Source: Amphiura filiformis (lineage: Eukaryota > Echinodermata > Ophiuroidea > Amphilepidida > Amphiuridae). From it: DNA of 64,000 bases. The first letter of the stretch is position 1. Every line of letters begins with the position of its first letter. A program made the position numbers and the translations under genes. The notes under the pieces are model-generated. The model searched no databases and was not told the DNA's origin. It saw only the letters and a list, made by a program, of their open reading frames with translations. Where the stretch lies: positions 29,412,775-29,476,774 of the forward strand of contig NC_092629.1 of assembly GCF_039555335.1 (NCBI RefSeq). The letters are read 5' to 3'. Below, piece by piece: positions 35,101 through 47,456 of this stretch.

Positions 35101-36320
35101 TAATTCGTCCTGGTCCTGGCACTGTGACACTGTGCCAGGCAAGCCAATTCTTACTTTCACGTGTGTGTCAATGCACCATTCACTTTAATACTTTTGTATA
35201 TTTGTAATTACTTCGTCCTGGCACTGTAACACTGTGCCAGGTAAGCCAATCATTACCTTCACGTGTGTAAATGCGCCATTCGCTTTAATACTTTTGTATA
35301 TTTGTTAAACTACTTCGTCCTGGCACTGTGACACTGTGCCAGGCAAGACAATCATTGCTTTCACGTGTGTGTCAATGCGCCATTCATTTTAATACTTTGT
35401 AGCTACTTCGTCCTGGAACTGTGACACTGTGCCAGGTAAGCCAATCATTACCTTCACGTGTGTAAATGCGCCATTCGCTTTAATACTTTTGTATATTTGT
35501 TAAACTACTTCGGCCTGGCACTGTGACACTGTGCCAGGCAAGACAATCATTGCTTTAACGTGTGTGACAATGCGCCATTCATTTTAATACTTTGTATATT
35601 TGTAGCTACTTCGTCCTGGAACTGTGACACTGTGACAGGCAAACCAATCATTGCTTTCATGTGTGTGTCAAAGCGCCAGTCACTTCAATACTTTGTATAT
35701 TTTTAGCTAATTCGTCCTGGTCCTGGCACTGTGACACTGTGCCAGGCAAGCCAATTCTTACTTTAACGTGTGTGTCAATGCACCATTCACTTTAATACTT
35801 TAATACTTTTGTATATTTGTAATTACTTCGTCCTGGCACTGTAACACTGTGCCAGGTAAGCCAATCATTACCTTCACGTGTGTAAATGCGCCATTCGCTT
35901 TAATACTTTTGTATATGTGTTAAACTACTTCGTCCTGGCACTGTGACACTGTGCCAGGCAAGACAATAATTACTTTCACGTGTGTGTCAATGCACCATTC
36001 ACTTTAATACTTTTGTATATTTGTAACTACTTCGTCCTGGCACTGTGACACTGTGCCAGGTAAGGCAATCATTGCTTTAACGGGTGTGTCAATGCGCCGT
36101 TCACTTTAATACTTTGTATATTTGTAGCTACTTCTGCTGTGGACACTGTGCACTGTCAGCATTAGACAAGTCACTTTCATGTGTCAGTCAATGTATCAGA
36201 CATTTTAAAGCCTAGGCCTATATACTTCTGTGTGATTTAAACTTGTTTTATGCTCTTTTTTCCTGGCACTGTGACAGTGTGCCAGTCAAGCAGCTTATTT
36301 TCCATGTGTGTCAAGTATTA
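26170..36320 (+). repeat. ~102-bp satellite array with palindromic box (large block)
   Basis: About 90-100 head-to-tail units of 101-103 bp. The order is acttcgtcctggcactgtg, then cactgtgccaggcaag, caatcattactttcacgtg, caatgcgccagtcacttt, aatactttgtatatttgtag. Every unit has a 23-bp near-palindrome: arms CTGGCACTGTG and CACTGTGCCAG around a central A, with one mismatch. Units are regular from about 26930 to 36140 and degenerate at both edges. Sub-blocks repeat as higher-order units. The unit length is 34 codons, so spurious repeated ORFs arise. Confidence 0.95.
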
Positions 36321-36605
36321 TACAAGATGATATAATGCATATAATATAGCAATATTTAATTTTCGAGTTCGATTTAGAGTTGCATTTTAGAGTTGCCAGT
36401 GGTAATTTAGAGTTACAGTAGTACAGTTATGTCAAACAAATATGCTGTGGGTCAACTCAAGATGATAACGACGTCAAGTACATCATCTCAGATTGAGATA
36501 CTTTAAACTGGACTACAAGTTTCAATCGTCCATATGACGTGCCCCCCTCAGAAGTGAGAAACTGCCAAATGAAGACCCAATTGAAGCCATTTGGTGGACC
36601 ATTTT

Positions 36606-37255
36606 CCCGGGGGGGGGGCACTCAACTTTAGAAGTGACGGGTATCTGCCTCGCGAAGTAGGGGCCTATCGGGTACAAAGCGTTATTTTAAAAAAAGGGGG
36701 TCATTGGGTACAGTGTACAAACAAAATAAAAAAGGGGGTCATTGGGTATAATATTTTGAAAAAAAAGGGTGTCATTGAGTATAAGATTTCAAAAAAAGGG
36801 TAATCGGGTAGAAAATTTTGAAAAAATGGAGCAAAATTTTGAAAAATTTGGCATAATTTTGAAAAAATTGAGCAAAATTCGAAACTTTCGGCATTATTTT
36901 TTGGAATTTTGATGATGCTATTCTAGAAAATCTAGAAAAAAGGGGGTCATTGGGTAGCCGCAACCAAAAAAAAAGGGGTCATTGGGTAGCCGAAACTAAA
37001 AAAAAGGGTCATCGGGTATGACTTTTTAAAAAAGGGGTCATAGGATCTACGCCTATAATATTTACAGTACATTTTGGCACTGCTGATTTGATTATATTGC
37101 AATTATGGTTGATTTTGTTGTTCAGCATCATAGCAAAGATGATCAAAGTAAGATCAAAAGGAGATGCAGACATTTTAAAAGCATGTGGGGCCCACATGCT
37201 TTTAAAATATTGACAGGCACATACCGTCACTTCAAAAGTTGAGTGCCCCCCCTGG
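36606..37255. mobile_element. hAT-like element, G-run family, copy A
   Basis: Ends cccgggggggggg(cactcaacttt) and its complement (aaaagttgagtgccccccc) face inward. A perfect 8-bp duplication ACCATTTT flanks it (36598-36605 and 37256-37263). The interior repeats aagggggtcattgggta. No transposase. Confidence 0.8.
37172..37208. repeat. 37-bp perfect palindrome
   Basis: Arms attttaaaagcatgtggg and cccacatgcttttaaaat around one G. Half of it (cacatgcttttaaaa, with the gagatgcaga lead) recurs near 39860. Confidence 0.9.
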
Positions 37256-37488
37256 ACCATTTTGACAATATTATTATTTAAAAGTTTAGTTTGAAACAAC
37301 GGCCATGAAGCCTTTCGTGGACAAGATTTCCCTATTATTGTAATTGTGTTAAACTTTGAGTGGCGTGTGTCAAAAGCAGAAGCGAAAACGGCCTCTTGTT
37401 TAGGTCCCTATTCGCGACACAAAGGGGAGCATTTTAAAATGTAATTTCCTTAGGCCTTTGGGCCGAGAATCCACCTTCAATCAATGCC

Positions 37489-38005
37489 CGGGGGGGGGGC
37501 ACTCCAACTTTGGAGGTGACGCCTATGTAGGGCTGTTAAGACCCCTTTTTCAGCATCGCTGTCACCCAAAGACCCCATATTTTTTTTACGAACACATGCT
37601 CGCTCCGCGCTCTGTCACCCGAAGACCCCCTATTTTTCCATTTGATCTGTCACCCATAGACCCTTATAAGTTCAATTTGAACAGCAACTTTCATTTATCA
37701 CTGATTTTGTTACTTATTTTGAAAAAATAAAGAAATTTGAAGCCATTTAGAACTAGAAATTCGATTTTCGAGGTTTTTGTGGCACTGTTTCGGTTCTCAC
37801 CCAAAGATTCCATTTAAAAAAAAGGTCATGTTCTCACCCAATGACCCCATATTTTTTACATTTTGCTCTCACCGAATGCCAAAAATCATGCTCTCACCCA
37901 ATGACCCCATATTTTTTACATGTTGCTCTCACCGAATGCCCCTTAGTGCGAAAGCGCCAGCCCTACACCTATATCCATTTCAAATTGAAGTGCCCCCCCC
38001 CCCGG
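37489..38005. mobile_element. hAT-like element, G-run family, copy B
   Basis: Flanked by AATCAATGCC on both sides (37479-37488, 38006-38015). Ends cggggggggggcactcc and gaagtgccccccccccc. The interior repeats ctcacccaatgacccc and tgctctcaccgaatgcc. Confidence 0.8.
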
Positions 38006-38015
38006 AATCAATGCC

Positions 38016-38458
38016 TAAAATAATCACAGACCTATATAGGCCTATTAATAACTCTAAACTCCTTTTTTTAACTTCCATCAATGTGCATCAATGATAGGCT
38101 GCTGTGCTGGAATGCGCCACTAATTATTCTGATTTCGTGCAAATGGGTAAATTTATGTATAGTGGATGTGCCAGATGTCATCCCAGCATGCATGACAAAA
38201 TGATTGCACAATGTGATAAATTGGTCAATTTAAACACTTTATATACATTCAATGTACAGGATGAAAATGGCTTTTCGCCAGCCCATAGGGCTGGTACCTA
38301 ATTCTGAGATGGGATTTGTGTACACTAAAGATTAGCTAAGATTATAGCCTTCTTCTATTGGTATGAATTTTTTTTTTTACTTCTTGTGGTGGAAATGGCC
38401 TGTAGCTGCAATGGCCCTGTAGCTATTAGGGCACCAGCTGCATGATAGAGATACTGCT
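38016..38458. other. Gene-free stretch with a repeat shared with 56.4 kb
   Basis: Positions 38271-38395 (ttttcgccagcccatagggc ... acttcttgtggtgg) are the reverse complement of 56350-56475. No gene was recognised. Confidence 0.6.
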
Positions 38459-38910
38459 TAACCCCTGACGACCCTTTTTGACTTTATGACATGTTCCTGA
38501 CATATCAATGATTCTTTTTACCATGTTTAAGCCCAATGGACATACTCTAAAATTGACCCCATACGACCTTTGACCTCGAGTGACCACGGTTTGATTTTGT
38601 TTATGCTCCCGTGATATGGAGAATACTTTTAGCCAGATTGGGCGAAGTTTGAAATTTTGACCCCGGATGACCTTTGACCTCGGATGACCTCGATGTAATT
38701 TTTTTCATGCTCCCCTCATACAAAGGATTCCACCTATCAAGTTTAAGCCCAATAGGGCAAAGTTTAAAATTAGCCCCTACATGACCTTTGACCTCGGTTG
38801 ACCTCAGTTTTGTTTTGCACATATATTCCCCTCATGTCAAGGATTCCACCCACCAAGTTTGAGCCTGATAGGACAAAGTTTGAAATCCATGACCTTTGAC
38901 CTCGGATATA
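38459..38910 (+). repeat. ~108-bp minisatellite with DR1/DR4 hexamer arrays
   Basis: Four degenerate units (spacing 104-114 bp) share caagtttaagcccaatagg and TGACCTTTGACCTCGG. TGACCTTTGACCT (38668, 38782, 38890; one imperfect at 38564) is two TGACCT half-sites spaced by one base. In two units a third TGACCT follows after four bases. Whether any protein binds is unknown. Confidence 0.8.
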
Positions 38911-40190
38911 ATGTTTTTATATTTGGGGCCCTGGGGCCCATAATATTTGACTTATGAGGCTCATGTACATGTTGAAGTATAATTTTAAGTGCTATCAGTA
39001 GACTCAAGCTGGGCACTGTAGCTGCTTTATTTACTGAGTAACGGTCGGCCCTATGTTTTAGCGTTTGGAAAAATATGAAAAATTAGACAATTTTGGTGTC
39101 AAAATGAATCAACTAACATTACAAAACAACTAAAATGTTGAACAGAAGTTCTAAAATACATTTTTTTTTACATCTTCAGAATGCAACAATTTGAAAAGGA
39201 AAAAAAACTTTGCAGGAATTCCAAAAATAGGGTCGGTATTCTTTTGTACATCAGTAAATAGAAAAAAACCCTTTTTTCTTATTTCCAAAATTTATAGGGA
39301 CGGTCAGGGCAAACAAACATCTTTTTTTTTGCCTTATGATCAACTTGCACTAGGATCCACAACATGCGCATTTATCAGCACACGGTTCTTCAACCCCAAT
39401 ACATTTGTAGATTCAGTGAATGACTTTGAAACTTTGGGTACAAAAGCTCATACTCTGCAAATTAGGTCAAATTTTTGCACTATGATTGTTTATTTGAGGT
39501 TATTGGACTATGCCATTGAGATTAGGCTATTGTAGTCCATAGTGTTGGTCACCGTCTATCGGGTTGTAATAGGCGGTAAACTGGTTAAGCCATACAAAGG
39601 TCAAAGGTCTGGGTTTATTTGGTGTTTTTATAAATACATTAATTTTGTATTTTAAACAAAGAATATACGCACACCATTTTATCCCGTGCATATCAGAAAA
39701 CAATAATAAAATAAAATCCAAGTAAATTGTGGTTTTATTTCTGAGCTGGGCATAATTTTAGCAAAACAATTGCGAAGTAAATCTAGCAAGAGTGAAATTA
39801 GAAGCATTTCACAAAGTGGTGCCAATAAGGTGCCCCGCCGTAGCGGGCGCCCCACAAAGGAGATGCAGACCCCACATGCTTTTAAAACATCGCAGCATCG
39901 CATGATGAAATTGAATTTGTACATTTTAATTTCATTGCGCGATGCTGAAGTCAGACCCGTAGCTTACTAACTGACTAACCATTTGGTCTGAAATGGACAT
40001 ATCTCTAAATGCCACGAGGATATGAACCCCCAAGTGGTGTCAAATGAAAGAGGAAAACATAAAGAATATAATAAAAATATTTCCATTCCCGGCCGGGGTG
40101 CCACTCATCATAAGTCCCGGGGTGCCACTCATCATAAGTCCCGGGTCAATATTCATATGGGCCCTTTTCATATCTCAAAATGCCAAGAAG
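38911..40190. other. Gene-free stretch
   Basis: Contains a low-complexity repeat (aaaatagggtcggta; about 39220) and a short inverted repeat gtgccccgccgtagcgggcgcccc (39830). From about 40020 it holds repeats of ccgggtgccactcatcataag, matching the units at 40460-40860. Confidence 0.45.
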
Positions 40191-40193
40191 GTA

Positions 40194-40455
40194 GGGACCG
40201 TTCACAAACACTTGTAAGGGGGGGGGGCCTGATGCAAAAAGGGGAGGGGCCCTGAAAAATGTTGACCCTCCTGAAGGGGGGCCTTGAAAAAATGACCACA
40301 AATTTTCCTGGGAAAATTGAGTTTATATGCTTTTCTATGGGGTTGACCCATAATTTTCATGTCAAAAGGGGGGCCTGAAATTTTGAGGTCTGTAAAGGGG
40401 GGGCCTGAATTTTTTTTGCATCAGGCCCCCCTTACAAGTGTTTGTGAACGGTCCC
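40194..40455. mobile_element. 262-bp MITE, GGGACCGTTCA ends
   Basis: Left end GGGACCGTTCACAAACACTT, right end its exact complement. Both ends run on into ggggggcctgatgcaaaaa. GTA directly repeated on both sides (40191-40193, 40456-40458). It is inserted in a ...aagaaggtatgacccc repeat whose uninterrupted form is visible near 40600. Confidence 0.8.
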
Positions 40456-41100
40456 GTATGACCCCCCGAGTAGTGTTAAATGAAAGAGAATAAAGTAAAC
40501 AATAGAATAAAAATCATTTCCCCACCAGGGGTGACACTCCTCGTAAGACCTGGGTCAACATTCATGTTTTGTATCCTTGTCATATCTTAAAATGCCAAGA
40601 AGGTATGATCCCCCAAATGAAAGAGAAAGAAGTAAAAAATGTATTAAAATCATTTTGACACTCCTTAGAAAACCAGGGTCAATATTTGGGTCCTTTTCAA
40701 AAGCTATGACCCGCCCAGTGTTAAATGAAAGAGAAAAAAAGTAAAAATATAATCCAAATAATTTCAACCGGGGGTGCTACTCCTCATAAGACTCTGGTAA
40801 ATATTCCTGTTTTGTGTCTCTATCTCGAAATGCCAAGAAGGTGTGACCCCGGGTGACAGTGGTATACCACAATATACTGCCGAAACCACATGGTTCAGTT
40901 ATGATGCGGTAACCGCTCTAGTTTACCAGTAGCAAGGACCGCGAAATTTGCAAAATAGGGGGTATTTGATTTGGACTATCCGTGACGTGAAATTTGACCG
41001 TGAAATCAGCAAAATAGGGGGTATTTAATTTGCACCGTCCGTCAATATTTAGTGTCATTGAAAAGGGGTGTTTGAAAATCTATTCATTGAAAAGGGGTGT
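40456..41100 (+). repeat. Imperfect repeats (caagaaggtatgaccccc / ctcctcataag)
   Basis: Units of about 120 bp with atgccaagaaggtatga, gtgttaaatgaaagagaa and actcctcataagac recur from about 40020 to 40860. Runs of aaaaggggtgtttg follow at 41060-41130. Confidence 0.55.
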
Positions 41101-41701
41101 TTGCAATTCTAGTCATTGAAAACCACAAAAAAGGGGTTGTTTTTTTCAAATTTTGTCCTTGATTCTGCATGAAAAAGGGGGGTAAATGTGATGAAAAATC
41201 ATTGCAAAGGGGGTCTTTGAAAGATTTGGTAACTCTCATGGTTGCCAACTTTTGTGTTGAGTTGTGGGCCTGGAGATTAGGGCGACGGAGGGGGAGGAGG
41301 GTAGGCCTACTACAGGGATGTACGGAGGATTCGGGGTGCATTTTGGTTTATTGATGGCCCTCAATTTCATGAAAATTTGGTTTAAGAAAGATTGATTTAA
41401 TTTTTTTCCCAAATTTTTATCGGAAAGTGTGCCATTTTTTATTGTTTCTATGGCGTGCGACCGCTGTCTTAAATAGAGAAACTGACACAAATGTACATTT
41501 CTTAACAGAAATTAACATTATATATTACCGACATTTGTGTCAAATTTATGAATTTTGATTTGTGACTGAATATTAATCTTTTATTTGATTGATTGGTTCG
41601 AATACCCTTTAATTCAGATTTATATGAAATCAACTAATAGGGGCCAATATCATGTTTGGAGCTGTGCAATAATTATGAGCCCCCTGTAAATTGGGATTCC
41701 A

Positions 41702-41945
41702 AAAATGCACAAAGGGGTGGGGGGGCAAAGAATTTTTGGCGGGCCGAGAAGGGGGGGCAAGCGATCTTTGGCGAGCCGTTTGGAAATTTTATCCCGGGGG
41801 AGCGCTTTATTTAAAAGGCGCCCATGCCCATGCATGAATGAGTGCCAAAAATCGCTTGCCCCCCCACCCTCGGCTGGCCAAAATTGCTTCCCCTCCTTTC
41901 GGCTCGCCAAAAATTTCTTGCCCCCCCAATTCTACCCCCCCTTAA
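41702..41945. mobile_element. Palindromic G-rich MITE
   Basis: ggggggcaaagaatttttgg and gggggggcaagcgatctttgg on the left pair with ccaaaaatcgcttgcccccc and ccaaaaatttcttgcccccc on the right. No clear target duplication. Confidence 0.6.
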
Positions 41946-42063
41946 AGCCTATATAGCTTATAGGCCTCCTGGGATAGGCCTGGTCTATAAGCTTGCTTTA
42001 TATAAAAACGCACCATATATATGACTTGCATCTTGAAGCTATAAGGGATAAAATACTGTCTGT

Positions 42064-44511
42064 TCAATTAGCTTTAGATTCTTGTATTTTTAAGATAGGC
42101 TATTTGAAAAAATAAAAAAATGTGGTCAAAGTCATCAAAGAAAAGTGTTAGCACAGCCTTAGACCCAACGTGATTTACACTTTTCAAATTCCAAAGTTCA
42201 ATTTAAAACCCTGTTTCTTTTAATTTTGCCTCATTTTAGGCATTTACGTGGGTCCACCAAAAGGATTCGCGACCTTGTCACATATCGAGTGGGACGGTCC
42301 ATTCTCAACTAATAGGGCATACATGTAGACCCTATCAAATTTAGCAAAAAAAATCTGTCCACCAATCTGTACACCGTTCCGGTTTGGATAGGGTCCCCGG
42401 ATATGGTCTATAGGTGATAATGGTCCACCGGCCGGGTCCACCGGTTTTTGTTGCACGAAATTAGGTGTGAAGCTCCGTGAGGTATCGCGATAACGTTTTA
42501 TTCATAACATTATTCCAAGCATCATTTTTTCCTAAACAATGATATTAAAACTACGGCTTTGGTTCTTAATTCAACTGGTTTCATCGATACAATGTAAATT
42601 GAATTTTGTTTAATACCATCATTCTTTCCCAAGAATATCAGCATTCGCTTGACATTTTCAGATACAGTGACTTTACACATGCATTGACATGTTACACGAA
42701 TTGTTTTCTGTAACGTAGGTGTACAAAAGTTCTTTTGTTTCCAAATGTCCTTCTCATAGTTTGTAGTCAACAAACAAAACGAAATAACACATTGAAAATA
42801 AATGTGTAGTTTTATGATAGGCATAGGCCCACACATTCTCAGACCCATCCACATAATAAATATATAAACATTTTTATAATAACGTAATGTTTCAACAGTG
42901 GGGTTTCAACACGAATTACTGCCAAATACAATGTAGGCCTATAGCTATTTTGCTGGACAATACTTCCTGATGCAGATGGGCGAATAAATATTATCTCAGA
43001 GCATCTAATTATTGTGACAATCGTCCCCATTGCACTAAACATGCTATTGTCTGTCCAAATAACTTAGACACCCGGTTTTTAGGATATATTTCGAAAAGTT
43101 TTTACTTAGGCAAACAGTCATGAAAGAAAAGTTGCTAAACACGGTCAGACCTAACAGAAATTATTAGTAAAGCGATGAAAAAATATTCTTCCTTGTCTAC
43201 TTTTATTCAATTTTGACCGATTTACAGCAAGATATCTGGGTCCAGCCGAATATTCCTAATGACTTTAAACTTTTGATGGGATAATCTATTTACAGTAAGG
43301 GGTGTTTGAACATTGTAATCATGCATATTCAGTATCGAAGTTACGTAATGTTACTATGTCAACGGGATCACGCGCTAGAGTAATGAACCACGATCGAAAT
43401 GATCACCACATAAAGTATATGGCACTCGAAGGCATACCAAAGTAGCGTGATCCGGTAACCAAGAGAATTACGTAACCACTTCGATGCTGAATTGATCAGT
43501 GATGCCACCCTTTTTTCTTTGATCCTTTTACTAATTCACAATAATGGCAGTCTACTCAAATGCATTCAACAAAAGCATGTTTGCAATCTACCGCAAGAGG
43601 TCGTCTCACACGCATAACAAATACACTACGATCAAATAGGTTGATGACAATATTTGATTGAATGGACTGCACTGTGCCATGATTTCGGTGAAGGACACCG
43701 GTTCAAATCCTTTGTTTGGAGCCAATCAATAATATCAGTTGGTGCATTATAACAAATGATAGGGCAAGTTACTATGCGTCTGGAGTGTATTGTGAATTAT
43801 ACTCCTCACCAATAACATCAGAACATTCATAGGGCATACAATTTGTATTTTCTTGGAATTGGGCCAAGCCAAAAGCATGCACAGAACAAGATTCAAATAC
43901 CGCGCCGAATTGTTGTAATTGGTTGAGGGACAGCTGGGATCACTGAGTTAATACACTAAGAATAAATATGCCAATTAGAAACACTGTCTGCATTTTATGA
44001 ACTGAATTATATTTTTCATTTTTATAAAATGTTTTTGGTGAGGAGTATAATTAATTTACTATTCATCCATTCACTATCCAAAATCAAAATACCTACAAAT
44101 CTGTATAATGAGACCTTCCAAAATAGTGGCACCCAACTTCTACTGGATTATTTTTAAAGTGTTGAGAAAAACCTTCCAATTTCAATAGAATTTCTGGTAA
44201 ACTCTCACTCAATGCTTTGGAAACACACAAATCCTGTTAGGTCTCAGCGAATGTTAACACTTTTCTTTCATGATTTTCTTTGAAAGTGGATATTTTTTTA
44301 AATAAGTAACAAAAACTGGGTGTCTAAGTTAATTGGACAGACAATAAATGGATTAATTCAAAAAAGTTTATGGTACCCGACGTTCTATGGCTCGTTATAA
44401 AAATATTGCGGGAAAAGATGGGTCTAAAGATGTGCTAACACTTTTCTTTGGTGACTTTGACCACAATTTTCTATTTTTTCAAATATCTTAAAAGAATCTA
44501 AGCTAATTGCA
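42064..44511. mobile_element. Nested fold-back element (outer arms)
   Basis: Outer inverted arms 42064-42168 and 44420-44511 share caattagct(t)tagattctt, tgtggtcaaagtca and caaagaaaagtgttagcaca. The middle arms (43047-43165 / 44228-44343) share ttgtctgtccaa, acttagacaccc and agacctaacag. The innermost arms (43329-43410 / 43430-43493) share atcgaagt, acgtaat and ggatcacgc. No ORF of note. Confidence 0.65.
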
Positions 44512-44585
44512 CTATTAGGCCTATGATATGATGAGTAATGTGCAGAATTCAGCTGTATTGTGTATTGTTTATTTACGGTCGTATA

Positions 44586-44932
44586 AATGTTTTGGTTCTC
44601 GTCCAGAGGATTTTCATGACTGATGAGGCAGGGGTATTTTTTTTCAATTTAAAATGAACATTGTCAGTAGTTTTCGGTCTATTCCAATAATGTTCGAGGG
44701 AATGATGAGGCCCTTTTGTTCAAATGTGAGATCCTGAGGGATTTAGATAGGTAACCCCTAGAGTACCGGTACCACATAAAGACTTGGAAGTGAAGTTGTT
44801 CTCTAATCAACTTATTTATATGTACAAGGTTTTCATAAATCATTCAAAATTTTTATAAAAATAGAAAAATCTATAAAAAAATCTGTCAAATCTCAGAAAT
44901 TACGGAGGGAGGGGACGAGAACCAAAACATTA
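44586..44932. mobile_element. ~350-bp MITE, AATGTTTTGGTTCTCGTCC ends
   Basis: Left end AATGTTTTGGTTCTCGTCC; right end GGACGAGAACCAAAACATT is its exact complement. No ORF. Confidence 0.75.
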
Positions 44933-45342
44933 ATTTTATGCAGCCTAAAATTCCAGATATTTGTAATAATGCAGGGTATACACATTTATAGATGAAGGAA
45001 ACATAATCATTATAACAAGATCTCTGTTTTAAATATCTTCAGACATCAAAAAGTGAAATTAATCACATTTAATGATAATAAATAATATAATGTTTTTCCG
45101 TTCATCATGTTAGAAATATATTTACTGAAAAGAATTTTTTTAAGAAGTACAAGTTTAATTTCAAGTTCAAATTCGCACCTTAATGTAATCCTTCACACGT
45201 AATTATGTAGGCCTATAAGTTGATTTTCACTTCGGTCATACATAAGGCCTCATTATTTGATTTCTCAGCTCAAAATGCCGGGCTCAAATGTTTTGACAAC
45301 TACGTAGGATCATCATTTCTGATGATATTCAGCCAACATTGG

Positions 45343-45740
45343 GCTATTCCAGAAATTAATGGCACCCCCTAAAGAAGACATGTGAATGTGTACCATAAAT
45401 TTTTGGGAATTTCCAGAACAAAATTTTGATTTAAAAATGCTTAAAAATATTGGGAATTCCCAGTGACTCTAAAGAAGACATGCACATTTTTGCCAAACTT
45501 TTTGGGAATTCCCATACCAAAATTTTAGCCAAAAAAATTGGGAATTCCCATTTTGATAAAAAAATGCTTAAAAAACTTGGGAATTCCCATTGACCCTAAA
45601 GAAGACAGGCAAATTTTTGTCAAAAGTTTTGGGAATTCCCAAGCCTAAAAAAGGGGTACTTTTTTGGGAATTACCATCCAGTGTCCCTAAAGAAGACAAG
45701 CAAATTTTTGCCAAAATTTTTGGGAATTCCTAAGCCTAAA
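45343..45740 (+). repeat. Minisatellite with repeated GGGAATTCCC
   Basis: Units with ccctaaagaagacatgcac, aatttttgccaaa and tttttgggaattccca. GGGAATTCCC occurs exactly five times (about 45452 to 45640), with three one- or two-base variants. It opens with gggctattccagaaatta, the end word of a short MITE family. Confidence 0.75.
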
Positions 45741-45819
45741 AATTTAGACGCAAAATGTGTTCTAACCTGCCCTTTATTCAGAGGTGTAACAACGTGGTGT
45801 CATGGTGGGCTGAATGGAA

Positions 45820-46340
45820 AATCGCACTGAAGCTATTTTTCTTTTTAATTATTTCAAAATATTTTTCATTTTGTTATTAAACATATTTCAACTTTTATTT
45901 TTCTAAACGTGTTGTGATTTTAGATTTTATCCAGTGATTTTACTTTTGTTTTATATTGTTGAAGCGATTTTTGAAGATTTCCTGTGATTTTACTCATTTT
46001 TTTTGCCCATTTTGAAACATTTACAGTGTTTTCACAACTTTTGGGACATTGTAAAAATATCCGGGAAAAATATATCCCGGAATTCTACAAATGTTAGGAT
46101 GTTTTTAGATTATTTCCTGTGATTTTACAATTGTTTGCATTTTTTTAAATATTTCCTGCGATTTAAAAACTTTTTTGCCATTTTTTTAACAATTGTATAA
46201 TTATTTGGAAAGTTTTCAAATATTCCTTGGTGTTTTACCACTTTTATAAATATTTTATGTGATTTATCTTTTGGATTAAAAAAAACCATTCTGACAACTA
46301 GCTGTTTGATTTTTTTTGGCAGTTTTAATCATTTCCTGCA
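45820..46340 (+). repeat. T-rich degenerate repeat, block 1
   Basis: Loose repeats of atttcctgtgattttac. The same pattern returns at 51390-51610, so the sequence between may be one or more insertions. Confidence 0.5.
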
Positions 46341-46479
46341 CTACATAATTATACATACGATATAATAATTATTGCGAATATTCGCAATAATCACACCACC
46401 AGTTTGAGTATGTAGGCCTACTTATTAATGCACTCGGTGTTTCATGTTTCGCCGTCACGAACGTTTCTATAACTTTATA

Positions 46480-46800
46480 GATAGTTTTATACTCACACTT
46501 TATTATCTACTGAAGATAGTTTTATATTTGCATGTTGCAATCTACTGAAGATACTTTTATATACTTTTATTCTCAAACCCTGATATCTACTCTAGATATG
46601 TCATCTACATCAGATTCTTTAATACGCATACCCTGCCATCTACTTTAGCTCGTTTTACACTCATACCCTGCTATCTACTGAAGATACATTTATACTCAAA
46701 CTTTGCTATCTACTCTAGATAGGTTTATAATCACACCCTTCTATCTACTGAAGATATTTTTATTCCCACACACTGATATCTGCTATATATAGGCCTACTG
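46480..46800 (+). repeat. ~35-bp minisatellite, left part
   Basis: Repeats of ctatctactgaagatagtt and ttatactcacactttg. It continues at 49500-49650 on the other side of a composite insertion. Confidence 0.75.
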
Positions 46801-47456
46801 TCATACACATAACCTGATCGGTAGCTGTAAAAGACAGAAAACAGAAATGACAGAAATGACAGAAAAGACAGAAAAGTTTGGAGTTATGAATTAGAGAGTT
46901 GTCAGGAAGCTGTGGGAGTTAATGTATAAAAGTACATGTGCCCCATTAATTGATAGATTGTTGGATTGCCATCAAACTTCGTGGATGCGACCACCATCGG
47001 GTGCCAATAATGGTCAAGGTCATCCGAGTATAGATTGTTGGATTGCCATCAAACTTGGTGAATGTGACAAAATTTAGTTTCTTTAATTAAACAAATTTTT
47101 GAGCTACAGGCACCTTAACAGTGCACCCTTATTTTCAGCTTCATGAATGCCTCCTTACCTGCCATGTCCGTGCAAAGATTACTTTCATCATTTCATGCAC
47201 TCAGATCAACAGTGGCATAGCCAACGGGGGAAGGGGCATCAGGGGAAAAGGGGGAAACGGGCAGCTTTTCAGCCGGCCTAGGCTTTTTTATTAAATTGTT
47301 TTCATCTATAGGTAACTTGTGAACTTTGCTTATTTTTGGAATGGATATAGAGTCTTTAATTGTGTCTCCTGCTTTATCACAATTTGTTGTGCCATATAAA
47401 TAGTAAAAGCTAATAAATATTGTGATGATTTGTGGGGATCAGCATCCACCCTCTCC

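Noticed and set aside
26474-36100. Many short ORFs with repeated HCDTVPGK-like or LCQARQSLLSRVYQCA-like peptides
   Set aside because: They arise because the ~102-bp satellite unit is 34 codons long. All frames repeat, none has a fixed start or end, and frames break wherever units vary.
26170-36320. CRISPR-like array (short palindromic box at regular spacing)
   Set aside because: The 'spacers' are themselves repeated satellite sequence, the context is eukaryotic, and there are no cas genes.
39191-39535. 114-codon frame as a gene
   Set aside because: It runs through low-complexity repeats (aaaatagggtcggta type) with no conserved motif or codon signal.
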